Shown here piece by piece: positions 8,066 to 17,181 of a stretch of DNA of 64,000 nucleotides. A program made the position numbers and the translations under genes. Each line of letters opens with the position of its first letter. The stretch's first letter is position 1. The stretch comes from Tetragenococcus osmophilus. Lineage in GTDB: Bacteria > Bacillota > Bacilli > Lactobacillales > Enterococcaceae. Where the stretch lies: contig NZ_CP027783.1 in assembly GCF_003795125.1 (NCBI RefSeq), forward strand, positions 620,001 to 684,000, given 5' to 3'. The notes below the pieces were generated by a model. It worked only from the letters and a program-made list of their open reading frames with translations. It did not search any database and was not told the DNA's origin.

Positions 8066-9208
8066 TTAGTTACTCCCTGCTTTTTCCACAATTTCTTCTA
8101 TAATTGTGTCGTCTGTTAAACCAGTGACGTCTTGGATAACTTCTGTTAAATCTTTTTCTTTAAGCATTTCTTGTAAACGTACACTTTCTTCATCGCTAGG
8201 TTCGTCGTATTGTAAAATCATCGCTACCACATCTACTAACGCTTGATAAGAAAGGCCATAAGTTTTGGCTTCTCTAATAGGACGAATAAAGCGTTCGTCA
8301 TACCCTAACTTTCGGATCGGTGTCCGTGCCACACGAGAGACATCATCTGAAATATATGGGTTTTTAAAACGTTCCACGATTTTTTCAATATATTGTTCAT
8401 GTTTTTCGCGAGGAAAGTCCCATTTGTTTATTAATAAATCGCCTGTTTCTTTTAAAACAGCTCTTAACTGATTTAATACTCGTTCATCTGCGACAGCTTC
8501 GCCGATCGTTTGATAATTGTAGTGAGCGCCTGTATAAGCAGTCGTTGCATGTCCTGTATTAACCGAAAAAAGTTTACGTTCGATATAAGGTGCTAGATCG
8601 GAAACATAACCTACATTATCTAAACGGATTTGCTTTGCCTTACTTTGTGTGTCATCAACTAACCATTCACAAAATGGTTCAACTGAAACAAACAAAGGAT
8701 CCTCATGCTGTTGAATTGGGACGATCCGATCTACCGCTGCATTAGGAAAACCGACTGTATTTTCTACATAAGTAAGATCTTCTTCAGTTAAATACGTGCG
8801 AACTTTTTCTAGTAATATTTGGCTGCCACCAATCATGTTCTCACAAGCAATTACGTCAATAGGTGTTTGATTGCCCTCTTGACGACGTTTTTGAATCCCT
8901 TTGGCAATTAATTCAGCAATAATTGGTAAAACATTGGGACCAATGGCGGTGGTAATAATATCACTTGTCGCTACCGAATCAATAACTGCATCCGGTTCTT
9001 TTTGGTTATTAAGCCCCGTCACTTGATCTACTGTGATATGTGTTTTCTCTTGAGCAGCCAATTCAATTTCATAACTATTTCTTTTTCTTAAAGCATCAAT
9101 GATGGTTTCATTGATATCGACAAAATCAATCGCAAAACCATTTTCATGCAAAATTTCTCCAATAAAACCACGACCGATATTACCGGCGCCAAAATGTGTT
9201 GCTTTCAT
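8066..9208 (-). CDS. mtlD: Mannitol-1-phosphate 5-dehydrogenase MtlD
   Basis: A 380-residue NAD-dependent dehydrogenase turning mannitol-1-P into fructose-6-P. The nucleotide-binding motif FGAGNIGRGFIGE is at residues 6-18, and the C-terminal catalytic domain has the conserved FSVNTGHATTAY with a catalytic-type Lys just before it (ERKLFSVN). The ATG overlaps the stop codon of mtlF by 4 bases, so translation is coupled. It is the last gene of the mannitol operon. Confidence 0.95.
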   Translation of the reverse strand: MKATHFGAGNIGRGFIGEILHENGFAIDFVDINETIIDALRKRNSYEIELAAQEKTHITVDQVTGLNNQKEPDAVIDSVATSDIITTAIGPNVLPIIAELIAKGIQKRRQEGNQTPIDVIACENMIGGSQILLEKVRTYLTEEDLTYVENTVGFPNAAVDRIVPIQQHEDPLFVSVEPFCEWLVDDTQSKAKQIRLDNVGYVSDLAPYIERKLFSVNTGHATTAYTGAHYNYQTIGEAVADERVLNQLRAVLKETGDLLINKWDFPREKHEQYIEKIVERFKNPYISDDVSRVARTPIRKLGYDERFIRPIREAKTYGLSYQALVDVVAMILQYDEPSDEESVRLQEMLKEKDLTEVIQDVTGLTDDTIIEEIVEKAGSN

Positions 9209-9651
9209 GCTGTTACCTCCCCAAGTAATGAAATCACTTCTTCTGCTGAATTAGCATCGGCTAATTTAACCACATTTCCTACATCTGAACAAAATACCGC
9301 TATTTTTTGCAAAATATCCAAGTGTTCATTGTTGACACCCGCGATGCCAAAAACCACTGTGGCTAGCTTTTCTTCTTTTTCATCCGCTGTCGAAAAATCG
9401 ATGCCTTTGGGAACCTGCACAATGGATATGCCACTTTCTTTGACATATTCTTTGGCTTCATCTGTGCCATGAGGTATAGCAATAAAATTACCCATATAAG
9501 TAGAGACCATTTTCTCACGTTCGAGCATGGCATCCACATAGGCACTTTCCACACAACCCGCGTCGACTAATAATTGCCCGCTTTTTTTGATCACTTCTTC
9601 GGGCGTTGTATCTGTCTGATTTAATAAAATCATATCTTTTTGTAATTCCAT
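9205..9651 (-). CDS. mtlF: PTS mannitol-specific EIIA (MtlF)
   Basis: A 148-residue EIIA of the mannitol/fructose class that passes phosphate from HPr to the EIIB domain of MtlA. The phosphorylated His is in FIAIPHGTDEAK at about residue 60. A GAGGAGG site precedes the ATG. It begins 3 bases after mtlR and overlaps mtlD, as in other Gram-positive mtl operons. Confidence 0.93.
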   Translation of the reverse strand: MELQKDMILLNQTDTTPEEVIKKSGQLLVDAGCVESAYVDAMLEREKMVSTYMGNFIAIPHGTDEAKEYVKESGISIVQVPKGIDFSTADEKEEKLATVVFGIAGVNNEHLDILQKIAVFCSDVGNVVKLADANSAEEVISLLGEVTA

Positions 9652-9654
9652 TGA

Positions 9655-11721
9655 TTATTCCTCCTCTGAATCTTTAATTTCTGTAATAAACAAAGAACTA
9701 ATACGTTCGTAAATCGCTTCTTCGTCTCCATATTGATAAGTTTGTATATTAACGTCACTTTCAATCACAGAGTTACTAATTCTTCCTAAAAGACGCTCTT
9801 CTGTTGTCGACATATTATCAGGCGCTAACATTAACAATAAGCGCGTTAATTCCATCGGTTTTCTATCCATTCCTAAAATAGGAACCGAACGTGATAAATC
9901 GAAAATAGCAAAATAGGGTTTTTTTACATAAGTATTTGCACTATGAAATAACGCAAAATGTGTATTGGGAATCCCAATAGGCGCTGTTTTGTGGCGATGG
10001 ATCAATAACTCACGTACCTTTTGCGGGTCCTCAACGACAACACCTTCCAACTCATCTAAAATAACATCCAACGTCTTTTCCAATGTTTGCCGCGTACTCA
10101 CTTCTGTTATAGAAAATTGCGTTAAAAGCTCATTGGCTACTTTCATTTGTTCATACACTTGTTCAAAATCATTGGGTGTCTCTTTGTTTATATGCGTAGA
10201 CACAGGCCGGTTAGAAAATTGTTTACCTTGTAATTCTTGTTTGATCTCACGAATTTCATCATCTAATAATAAAGGGGATATTACCTTATAAGGTAAAGAA
10301 AACTCAGGCAAAAAAATGGTCGAAAGAATTAAATCGAATTCTTTAAAATCAATATGCCCCATCTGTGAAATCTTAGCAATTTCAATTCGTTCAATTTCAG
10401 GGATATATTTATTCAAGCGGCTTTCCAATATTTTAGCTGTGCCAATTCCGCTAGAACACAACACAAGGGCGGAAATTTCCTTTTGTACAGGGTTTCTTTC
10501 CAAAGAAGCCGCAAAATGGATCACGATATAAGCTAGTTCGTCTTGTAAAAATGCGCGGTGATCCGTAAATATCTCTTTTAAATCATCTTGAATGATTTTC
10601 CTTAATCTTGGATATTCAGTTAAAATTTTTTCTAACAATGGGTTTCCTGCCAATTGCGCTTGATTATCAATTCGCTTAAAGGCTGCTGCTAAATGAGTTA
10701 ACAAATCATAAAATAATGTGTCGTCTTTGCGAAGGTCTTTTTGTGTTTGTTGAGAAACCAGTCGGATGAGTTCTCTTACTTGGTAAGAAAGTTCGGCGTC
10801 AAAATTATCTAAAAAGATATTTTGCGGCTTTTTATAGTTCACGCCTTCGAGTTGTTTCGTAAAAAATAGCACTTCATTATCAGTAATCTCTAATTCTGTT
10901 TGCTTTTTTATTTCCCCCATAATTTGTTCTGCCAAGCTTTGAACGGCTGGCGAAACTGTATCATCTGTTATTTCGTCAACAATCCAATGGCTATGCGCAA
11001 TGCGTTCAAGCGTTAAAGCTAAACTCGTAATGACTTGTTGCAACTGATTATCTGTTACCTCAATAAAAAGGTTATTTGTTTTTTCTAACACGGCATTTTT
11101 CGCAAAATAAAGCCAACGCGGCGTAATAAAATTCAAAAAGAAATTATTGGACGAAAAATTTTCATCAGGCGTTGTCAACTCTGCCAGATAAGAAAAAAAT
11201 TCATATTCATTCACATCACTGTAAATGATATTACTCAAAATTTGTCGTCTTTTTTCTTCTGGACCGATAACTAGAATTCCTCGCGCTTTTTTCCGATACA
11301 AAGATAATCCATACGCAGCTAAACTCTTTTCCACTTGTTGTAAGTCATTATGAATTGTCGTTGGACTTACAGCAAAGTTTACGGCCAAACTTTCAACAAT
11401 TTCTTCTTTTTCTGCTAATAATAAATTTGCCACAAGTGCGCTTTGACGCTGCACGTTATCAAACACAATTTCCTGGCTTTTTTCTACTTCTTGCCTTATT
11501 TCGTCTAGCGTTTCTTTACTTCCGACTAAGCGATAACCCATTTTTCGTTCATTTATAATTTGAGCATTTTCCGGTTTAATTGTTTCTTCAATACTTGAAA
11601 TTTCACGATACAATGTACGTTTGCTAATTTGTAAAAGTTCTTGTAAGTTTTGTGCCGGAATTCCTGCTTGATTTTCAAGTAATAATTTTAGCAATTTCTT
11701 TTCCCGGCTGGAAAAATACAC
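9655..11721 (-). CDS. mtlR: Mannitol operon activator MtlR (PRD regulator)
   Basis: About 688 residues: two N-terminal HTH regions (to about residue 160), two PTS-regulation domains, an EIIB-Gat-like domain with CSSGIGTAKILESRL (about 425) and a C-terminal EIIA-like domain with IPNTHFALFHS. Activity is set by PTS phosphorylation of PRD and EII residues. The start is probably GTG at 11721 (or 11724), because the GGAGGTGAGA ribosome site occupies the upstream in-frame TTG at 11736. It lies between mtlA and mtlF. Confidence 0.93.
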   Translation of the reverse strand: MYFSSREKKLLKLLLENQAGIPAQNLQELLQISKRTLYREISSIEETIKPENAQIINERKMGYRLVGSKETLDEIRQEVEKSQEIVFDNVQRQSALVANLLLAEKEEIVESLAVNFAVSPTTIHNDLQQVEKSLAAYGLSLYRKKARGILVIGPEEKRRQILSNIIYSDVNEYEFFSYLAELTTPDENFSSNNFFLNFITPRWLYFAKNAVLEKTNNLFIEVTDNQLQQVITSLALTLERIAHSHWIVDEITDDTVSPAVQSLAEQIMGEIKKQTELEITDNEVLFFTKQLEGVNYKKPQNIFLDNFDAELSYQVRELIRLVSQQTQKDLRKDDTLFYDLLTHLAAAFKRIDNQAQLAGNPLLEKILTEYPRLRKIIQDDLKEIFTDHRAFLQDELAYIVIHFAASLERNPVQKEISALVLCSSGIGTAKILESRLNKYIPEIERIEIAKISQMGHIDFKEFDLILSTIFLPEFSLPYKVISPLLLDDEIREIKQELQGKQFSNRPVSTHINKETPNDFEQVYEQMKVANELLTQFSITEVSTRQTLEKTLDVILDELEGVVVEDPQKVRELLIHRHKTAPIGIPNTHFALFHSANTYVKKPYFAIFDLSRSVPILGMDRKPMELTRLLLMLAPDNMSTTEERLLGRISNSVIESDVNIQTYQYGDEEAIYERISSLFITEIKDSEEE

Positions 11722-11881
11722 CACTCTCACCTCCAATACAAAGCAAAGATAAAGCCTTTCTTTGCAAGCACGACAACTATCTAGAAAAAACTTGCTGTAG
11801 TCGCTTATAAAGAAGCTGCCTTATCTTTTTGTTCGCTTATATTCCTCTTTTCAAATCGAAGCTTTTATTTCCTATCGAACT

Positions 11882-13675
11882 TTATGACTGTTTTTCCATT
11901 CGGTCCACAATTTCTTCATAAACTTCTGTGTCCATAAAGTTATCTACTGCTAGAAATTGCGCTGAAGGGGATTGTTGATGCGCACGATCATATAATTCTT
12001 TTTGGGTAATGACTAGTGCTTGGCCATCGTCATCTAATTGGTTAATTTCTATATTTGTAACATCGACATTTAGTTCCGTCTTTTTCAGCATATTTCTTAA
12101 AACAGAAGCGCCCATCGCACTAGAACCCATTCCTGCATCACAAGCAAAGACAATATGTTTTACATTTTCTAACGTTAATCCTTCGATATCTGTTGTTTCA
12201 TTCGTCTCTGTAGAACTTGTTTCTTGATTTTGTGTTTGTGTTGTTTCATTTTTCATCCGCTCAACGATTTCTCCATAGCGAGGACTGTCCATAAAGTTTT
12301 CCACGGAGACAAACTCAGCTGATGGCGCTTTTTGCACTGCACGATCATGCAGTTCATTTTGCGTAATGACTAATTTACCCGCATCATCTTCTAGTTTACC
12401 AATGGAAATATTTGTCACGGGTATATCGATACCTGCTTCTTTCATTTTCTTTCGTAAAACGGAAGCGCCCATCGCACTAGAGCCCATTCCTGCGTCACAG
12501 GCAAATACCACTTGATTCACTTTGTGTAATTCAGCATTTTCAACATCACCGCTAGCTGTAGCTTCTGTTTCTTGCTCTTGGCCTTTACTTTCTTGTTTAG
12601 CCGATTGTACAGCTGCTTGTTGCTCAGCAAGATCTTCTTCCGTAGCTTCTGAACGATCAGATTTAATAATGACCATAGCTACTAAGAAAGAAACAATCGT
12701 TGCAACAATAACCCCTGCGATAATTGCCACATAGCTATTTGGTGGTGCCATTCCAAAAATTGCTATAATAGACCCCGGGGAAGCGGCAGCTCGTAACCCA
12801 GCATCGAGTAACTGGAAGGTAAAAGTACCAGAAACCCCACCGGCGATCACAGCCAAAAATAGCAGTGGTTTCATCATAACATATGGGAAGTAAATTTCAT
12901 GAATTCCACCTACAAATTGAATTAAAATAGCTCCTGGGGCAGAAGATCTCGCTGCTCCTCTACCAAATACAGTGAAAGCTAGCAATACGCCTAAGCCTAG
13001 ACCAGGATTGGCTTCAAGTAAGAACAGGATGGACTTTCCTGCTTCCACAGACTGTTCAGTACCTAAAGGTGTCAAAATGCCGTGGTTAATCGCGTTATTT
13101 AAGAATAAAATTTTAGCGGGTTCAATAAAGATATTCGCTAATGGTAACAAACTTGCGCGAATAATGGCCGCAACTCCTAATCCTAGCCATTCCGTCAGTA
13201 TTGAAACCAATGGACCTATAGCAAAATAACCAATGATAGCTAAAGCAAAACCGATCAATCCTGAAGAAAAATTATTGACCAACATTTCGAATCCAGCACG
13301 AATTTTATCACTAAATTTTTCATCAAATTTCTTTACACACCAACCGCCTAAAGGTCCCATAATCATAGCGCCAATAAACATTGGAACATCAGAACCAACA
13401 ATAACACCCATAGTGGCAATAGCTCCTACGACTGCTCCTCGTTGATCGTGTAGCATACTCCCACCAGTATAACCAATCAATAACGGCAATAAGTAAGTAA
13501 TCATCGGGTCAGTCATTGAAGCGAGTTGCTCGTTTGGTAAGAAACCATCCGGAATAAATAAAGCGGTAATGACCCCCCAGGCAATGAATGCTCCAATATT
13601 AGGCATGACCATGCTACTTAAGTTACTACCTAATTGTTGTACCTTGGCTTTAACTCCTTTATTTCCTTGCGCCAT
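11882..13675 (-). CDS. mtlA: PTS mannitol EIICB with duplicated EIIB domain (MtlA)
   Basis: A 597-residue membrane permease that imports and phosphorylates mannitol. The EIIC part (about residues 1-345) has many hydrophobic segments and the GGIHEIYFPYV motif. It is followed by two EIIB domains in tandem, each with the phosphocysteine motif CDAGMGSSAMGASVLR and ending in ENFMDSPRY or DNFMDTEVY, joined by a Gln/Thr/Glu-rich linker. A normal Gram-positive EIICB has one EIIB domain. The two copies remain similar at DNA level (around 12109 and 12467), so the duplication looks fairly recent. The ATG has a GAGGAG site. Confidence 0.95.
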   Translation of the reverse strand: MAQGNKGVKAKVQQLGSNLSSMVMPNIGAFIAWGVITALFIPDGFLPNEQLASMTDPMITYLLPLLIGYTGGSMLHDQRGAVVGAIATMGVIVGSDVPMFIGAMIMGPLGGWCVKKFDEKFSDKIRAGFEMLVNNFSSGLIGFALAIIGYFAIGPLVSILTEWLGLGVAAIIRASLLPLANIFIEPAKILFLNNAINHGILTPLGTEQSVEAGKSILFLLEANPGLGLGVLLAFTVFGRGAARSSAPGAILIQFVGGIHEIYFPYVMMKPLLFLAVIAGGVSGTFTFQLLDAGLRAAASPGSIIAIFGMAPPNSYVAIIAGVIVATIVSFLVAMVIIKSDRSEATEEDLAEQQAAVQSAKQESKGQEQETEATASGDVENAELHKVNQVVFACDAGMGSSAMGASVLRKKMKEAGIDIPVTNISIGKLEDDAGKLVITQNELHDRAVQKAPSAEFVSVENFMDSPRYGEIVERMKNETTQTQNQETSSTETNETTDIEGLTLENVKHIVFACDAGMGSSAMGASVLRNMLKKTELNVDVTNIEINQLDDDGQALVITQKELYDRAHQQSPSAQFLAVDNFMDTEVYEEIVDRMEKQS

Positions 13676-13727
13676 TTTTCTACTCCTCTCAAAAATTGCT
13701 TTTCTATATCATTAGTCTAAACGGTTT

Positions 13728-13741
13728 TGACAAGGCTTTCA
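13728..13741 (-). promoter_or_regulatory. Catabolite-responsive element (cre) for mtlA
   Basis: TGAAAGCCTTGTCA on the minus strand matches the cre consensus TGWAANCGNTNWCA at all but one position. It lies about 53 bases upstream of mtlA and overlaps TTGTCA, the best -35 candidate. CcpA repression of the operon in glucose is therefore likely. Confidence 0.55.
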
Positions 13742-13875
13742 ATCAAAACTAGTGAAAGATTTGGCACAAAAAAAGATGACAAAACTTTAGTCACGATTTC
13801 GTTAAAGCATGACTATTTTATAAATTTTCACTCTAAAGCTGAACGAATATTCATTTTTGTAGTAAATGTTTAAAT

Positions 13876-14144
13876 TAAGCACATAAGTTTTGTATTCTTA
13901 TGTGCTTAAAAGAATTTAACCCCACTACTTTGGTATTCTTATGTGCTTATTCGCTGATAACCACACTAGTTTTACGATCTTATGTGCTTATTTAGAGAAA
14001 TAACCCATTTTTGTAATAAATACTTAAATTAAGCACATAAGTTTTTTATTCTTGTGTGCTTAAAAAAATTTAACCCCACTACTTTGGTATTCTTATGTGC
14101 TTATTTGCTGGTAACCACACTAGTTTTTCGTTCTTATGTGCTTA
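13876..14144. repeat. 41-bp periodic inverted-word array B (CTTATGTGCTTA)
   Basis: Twelve-base word CTTATGTGCTTA at 13897, 13938, 13979, 14051 (one mismatch), 14092 and 14133; its inverse TAAGCACATAAG at 13876 and 14030. Direct copies are 41 bp apart within each half, and the whole block is duplicated with a 154-bp offset (13876/14030, 13897/14051, 13938/14092, 13979/14133). The spacers contain CTACTTT and CTAGTTTT, as in array A. The surrounding gene-free sequence 13742-13875 shows nothing I can name. The array is downstream of the RNase J2 gene terminator. Confidence 0.9.
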
Positions 14145-14194
14145 TTTTGGAAAATAAAGAACATACCTTTAGCAAATAATTTTTTATAAAAAAC

Positions 14195-14229
14195 CGACCT
14201 CTAAGAAAATACTTTTTCACTAGAGGTCG
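14195..14229 (-). terminator. Terminator of the RNase J2 gene
   Basis: CGACCTCTA (14195-14203) pairs with TAGAGGTCG (14221-14229), and a T-run follows on the minus strand (14186-14193). It is 7 bases after the stop codon. Confidence 0.75.
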
Positions 14230-14235
14230 ATACTT

Positions 14236-15924
14236 TTATGCTTTCTTCTTTTTATGTTTTTGGCTTGATTCCATAATTACGGGTAAAATTACAGGTCGTC
14301 TTTTGGTTTGCTCAAAGAGATAACGACTCAACTTTTCGCGAATTTCTTGTTTTAATTTACTCCACTCAAAATCATTGCTGTGTAAGTGTTTATCAACGAT
14401 TTCTTCTACAATATCGCCGCCTTCTCTTAGAAGATCTCGGCTTGTTTTTACGTAGACAAATCCACGTGAAGTAATTTGTGGTTTAGATACGATCTGTTTT
14501 TTCCGACGATTAATTGTCACTACTGCAACAAAGACGCCTTCTTCTGATAAAACTTTCCGATCTTTTAATACAATATTTCCGATATCTCCTACGCCAATGC
14601 CATCTACCATAACATTATCTGAAGGAATCGTGCCACTAAGACTCATTTCGCCTTTATTATTATATTCTAAAATGTCTCCGGGAACAGTGATAAATATGTG
14701 ATCTTTAGATATGCCTACTGATTGTGCTAAATCAGCGTTCGCTACTAATAGTCGATATTCACCTTGTACTGGGACGAAGTATTGTGGCTTAAGTAAATTC
14801 ATCATCAGTTGTAGATCTTCTGGGTTAGCATGACCGGAAACTCGCAAATTATCAGAAATATTTTTGACAGTGCCGCCAGCTCTATAAATCATGTCTTCGG
14901 TTTTAGCCACATAAGTCTCCATATCAATCGTCGGCGTGGTTGTTATATAAACCAAATCGCCTTCTTTGATACGAAAAGTTCGATGGGCGCCACTCGCCAT
15001 TTTTTGTAGTGCCTTGATCGGTTCACCCATACGGCCCGTTTCTAAAATAATCAATTGATCATCACTATATTTTTTCATGGCTTTTTGCGGAATCAATATG
15101 TCTTCGTCAGGCAATTCCAATTTTCCTAATTTCATCGCTGTACGAATAATACGACCAAAATCTTGCCCTGTTAAAACAATCTTTCTACCTGAACGATAAG
15201 CGGCATCAATTAATTGTTGCACACGTTGTAAGTTACTAGCCACACATGCAACAATGATACGTCCTTCCCAAAAGCCAATATTATCGTAAACTTCTTCACC
15301 AATTTGTTTTTCCGAAGCGACCGTTGCTGGATTTTCAGCATTACTGGAGGTACTCAAAAGAGCTAAAACCCCTTCTTTACCTATTTCAGCAAGACGACCA
15401 AAGTCCGTACGATAAGAAGAAGCAGCAGATTGGTCAAACTTAAAGTCCCCAGTATAAACAATATTTCCTTCAGGCGTCTTCAAAGAAACCCCAACAGAAT
15501 CAGGAATTGTATGTGTTGTAGCAAAAAAGCTTACAACTGCTGAATTAAATTCGATCTCTGTCTTTTCATCAATAACATGAAATTCCTTAAATTGCTTCGT
15601 TGGTTCATAACGATGAACGGACAACTTAGCTAATTCAATCGTCAATTTAGTGCCGAACACCGGCGCTTCGATTTTTTCTAAAAAGTACGGCAGTGCTCCT
15701 ATAGCATCTGCGTGTCCATGTGTTACAAAAATTCCGGCTACACGATCGGCGTTTTCTTCTAAATACGTGAAATCAGGAATGACCGTATCAATTCCTAATA
15801 ACTCGTTTTCCGGGTAGCGTAAGCCGCAATCTAACACAAAAATATCTTCTCCTACTTCAACGATGTACAAATTTTTGCCATTTTCACGTACACCGCTAAG
15901 AGGAATCATTCTTATTTGTGCCAA
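14236..15924 (-). CDS. rnjB: Ribonuclease J2
   Basis: About 562 residues: metallo-beta-lactamase domain, beta-CASP domain (RIIVACVASNLQRVQQLI; VSGHANPEDL) and a C-terminal domain, i.e. an RNase J that helps turn over mRNA from the 5' end, usually as a J1-J2 complex. The normally metal-binding HGHxDH is HGHADA here; loss of the last His is what J2 paralogues of Lactobacillales show, hence rnjB and not rnjA. The start is either GTG 15933 or TTG 15924; I prefer TTG because GAGGTG, the ribosome site, overlaps the GTG. Confidence 0.8.
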   Translation of the reverse strand: MAQIRMIPLSGVRENGKNLYIVEVGEDIFVLDCGLRYPENELLGIDTVIPDFTYLEENADRVAGIFVTHGHADAIGALPYFLEKIEAPVFGTKLTIELAKLSVHRYEPTKQFKEFHVIDEKTEIEFNSAVVSFFATTHTIPDSVGVSLKTPEGNIVYTGDFKFDQSAASSYRTDFGRLAEIGKEGVLALLSTSSNAENPATVASEKQIGEEVYDNIGFWEGRIIVACVASNLQRVQQLIDAAYRSGRKIVLTGQDFGRIIRTAMKLGKLELPDEDILIPQKAMKKYSDDQLIILETGRMGEPIKALQKMASGAHRTFRIKEGDLVYITTTPTIDMETYVAKTEDMIYRAGGTVKNISDNLRVSGHANPEDLQLMMNLLKPQYFVPVQGEYRLLVANADLAQSVGISKDHIFITVPGDILEYNNKGEMSLSGTIPSDNVMVDGIGVGDIGNIVLKDRKVLSEEGVFVAVVTINRRKKQIVSKPQITSRGFVYVKTSRDLLREGGDIVEEIVDKHLHSNDFEWSKLKQEIREKLSRYLFEQTKRRPVILPVIMESSQKHKKKKA

Positions 15925-16083
15925 ATTTTTCACCTCTTCATTATTTATATAAATTTTATATTTGTTTAACGTTTTTCCTTAAGCGAAGGGAAAAAGCAAC
16001 ATTGATTTTTCGACCCAAAAACATCCTATAATAGTATAACATAAAATAGTTAGACAATACATTTTTACAAACTAAACATATAA

Positions 16084-16127
16084 AAAAGCTCAAACAAACT
16101 TTTGAAAAAAGTTTCATTTGAGCTTTT
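16084..16127 (-). terminator. Terminator of rpsN
   Basis: AAAAGCTCAAA (16084-16094) pairs with TTTGAGCTTTT (16117-16127), with an inner AAACT/AGTTT stem. T-runs on both sides. It lies 36 bases after the rpsN stop. Confidence 0.8.
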
Positions 16128-16163
16128 ATTCAACAAATTTTATTAAAGTATTTCTTGAATACT

Positions 16164-16433
16164 TTACCAGCTAGCCTTTTTGACTCCAGGAATCTTTCCT
16201 TGATGAGCTAATTGACGAAACTTAATCCGTGACATCCCAAATTTTCGCATATAAGCACGTGGTCGACCATCAATTAAGTCACGATTTTTATAATGGTTGG
16301 GGTTAGAATCTTTAGGCAATTTCGCTAATGCTTTGTAATCCCCAGCCTGTTTAAGCTCTTGTCTTAAATCTGCATACTTTTCAATTAATTCTCGTTGCTT
16401 CTTAGCTTTAGCTATTTTTGATTTTTTAGCCAT
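16164..16433 (-). CDS. rpsN: 30S ribosomal protein S14, zinc-free (C-) paralogue
   Basis: An 89-residue S14. The C-terminal block [19 protein letters not shown] is diagnostic. There are no cysteines at all, so this is the zinc-independent type that replaces the CXXC zinc-binding S14 when zinc is scarce. It is a single gene outside the ribosomal-protein operons, as usual for the alternative copy. A Zur-type palindrome lies 28 bases upstream. Confidence 0.93.
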   Translation of the reverse strand: MAKKSKIAKAKKQRELIEKYADLRQELKQAGDYKALAKLPKDSNPNHYKNRDLIDGRPRAYMRKFGMSRIKFRQLAHQGKIPGVKKASW

Positions 16434-16460
16434 ATCATTTTCCTTTCTCTATTGATTTAT

Positions 16461-16493
16461 AAAACGTAATTGTTACGATTTGTAAAAATTATA
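16461..16493 (-). promoter_or_regulatory. Zur-type box and -10 element for rpsN
   Basis: Positions 16461-16481 read AAAACGTAAT-T-GTTACGATTT, two bases away from the Firmicute Zur consensus (AAATCGTAAT-N-ATTACGATTT). A TATAAT -10 for the minus strand is at 16488-16493, so the box covers the likely transcription start. Zinc-bound Zur would keep this S14 silent. Confidence 0.7.
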
Positions 16494-16683
16494 CTACCAT
16501 GCTTCCATTTGACTGTCAAGACAAAGCCTTGTTAGAAGGTTTTTTAGTAAAAAAGATCCGAACTATAGCAGGAGTCCTTGCCGCAAAAAACGACAATAAA
16601 TTAGCTCCATTGCATATCGTTCGGATATTTTGTCTTATTTTTACTTTTATCTCAATCTCTCCTCTTTTTTATACAAAAACCTA

Positions 16684-17181
16684 CTAAAACACATCAATAG
16701 GCGCTTGAGGTTCGCTGGGAAAGTGATTAAAATCATACTGACTTAACTCTGCAAATGATTCAATAAAACTCGTAGTGCCACGAGCAATCATCAAGTTCAA
16801 TTGTTTTTGCTCTAAATTTTTGCTAAAGGGTAAGACAAGTACAGGCTTGTGCATAGCACGCATAAACCCTATTTCAAAAGCAGAACCATCATCAATTTGA
16901 TCTAAATCATACAAAAAGACCCCACAATCGGAAGTACTCATAGCTGACAAATCATTTTGGTAGGTGGCATTTTGCCAAGAAATTGTCCCAAATACTTCTT
17001 TGGGATCATCAAAGGTAGCTCCTTGATATTGAAAATCAAATGGAAAATGAACAATAGCCACCGTCTCATTTTTTTCAAGAGCTTCTTTCGCTTCTTCCAC
17101 CCGTTGTCTTTGTTCATCGTTAAAATAAGGAGTTCCTAAATAAATTTTAGTGAGAGCTTTTTTCTGGAGATCTTTAGCCAA
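16684..17181 (-). CDS. Nucleoside 2-deoxyribosyltransferase
   Basis: A 165-residue enzyme that swaps the base on a deoxyribonucleoside. The N-terminal KIYLGTPYFNDEQRQRVEEA is typical, as are the conserved SDCGVFLYDLDQIDDGSAFEIGFMRA stretch (Asp and catalytic Glu, about 100-125) and the late NLMIARG. It overlaps the end of the deoxynucleoside kinase gene by 8 bases, so the two form a salvage operon. Confidence 0.88.
   Translation of the reverse strand: MAKDLQKKALTKIYLGTPYFNDEQRQRVEEAKEALEKNETVAIVHFPFDFQYQGATFDDPKEVFGTISWQNATYQNDLSAMSTSDCGVFLYDLDQIDDGSAFEIGFMRAMHKPVLVLPFSKNLEQKQLNLMIARGTTSFIESFAELSQYDFNHFPSEPQAPIDVF

Noticed and set aside
16499-16687. Plus-strand frame of 62 codons next to the Zur box
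   Set aside because: No ribosome site, starts beside a minus-strand promoter and looks like AT-rich intergenic sequence.
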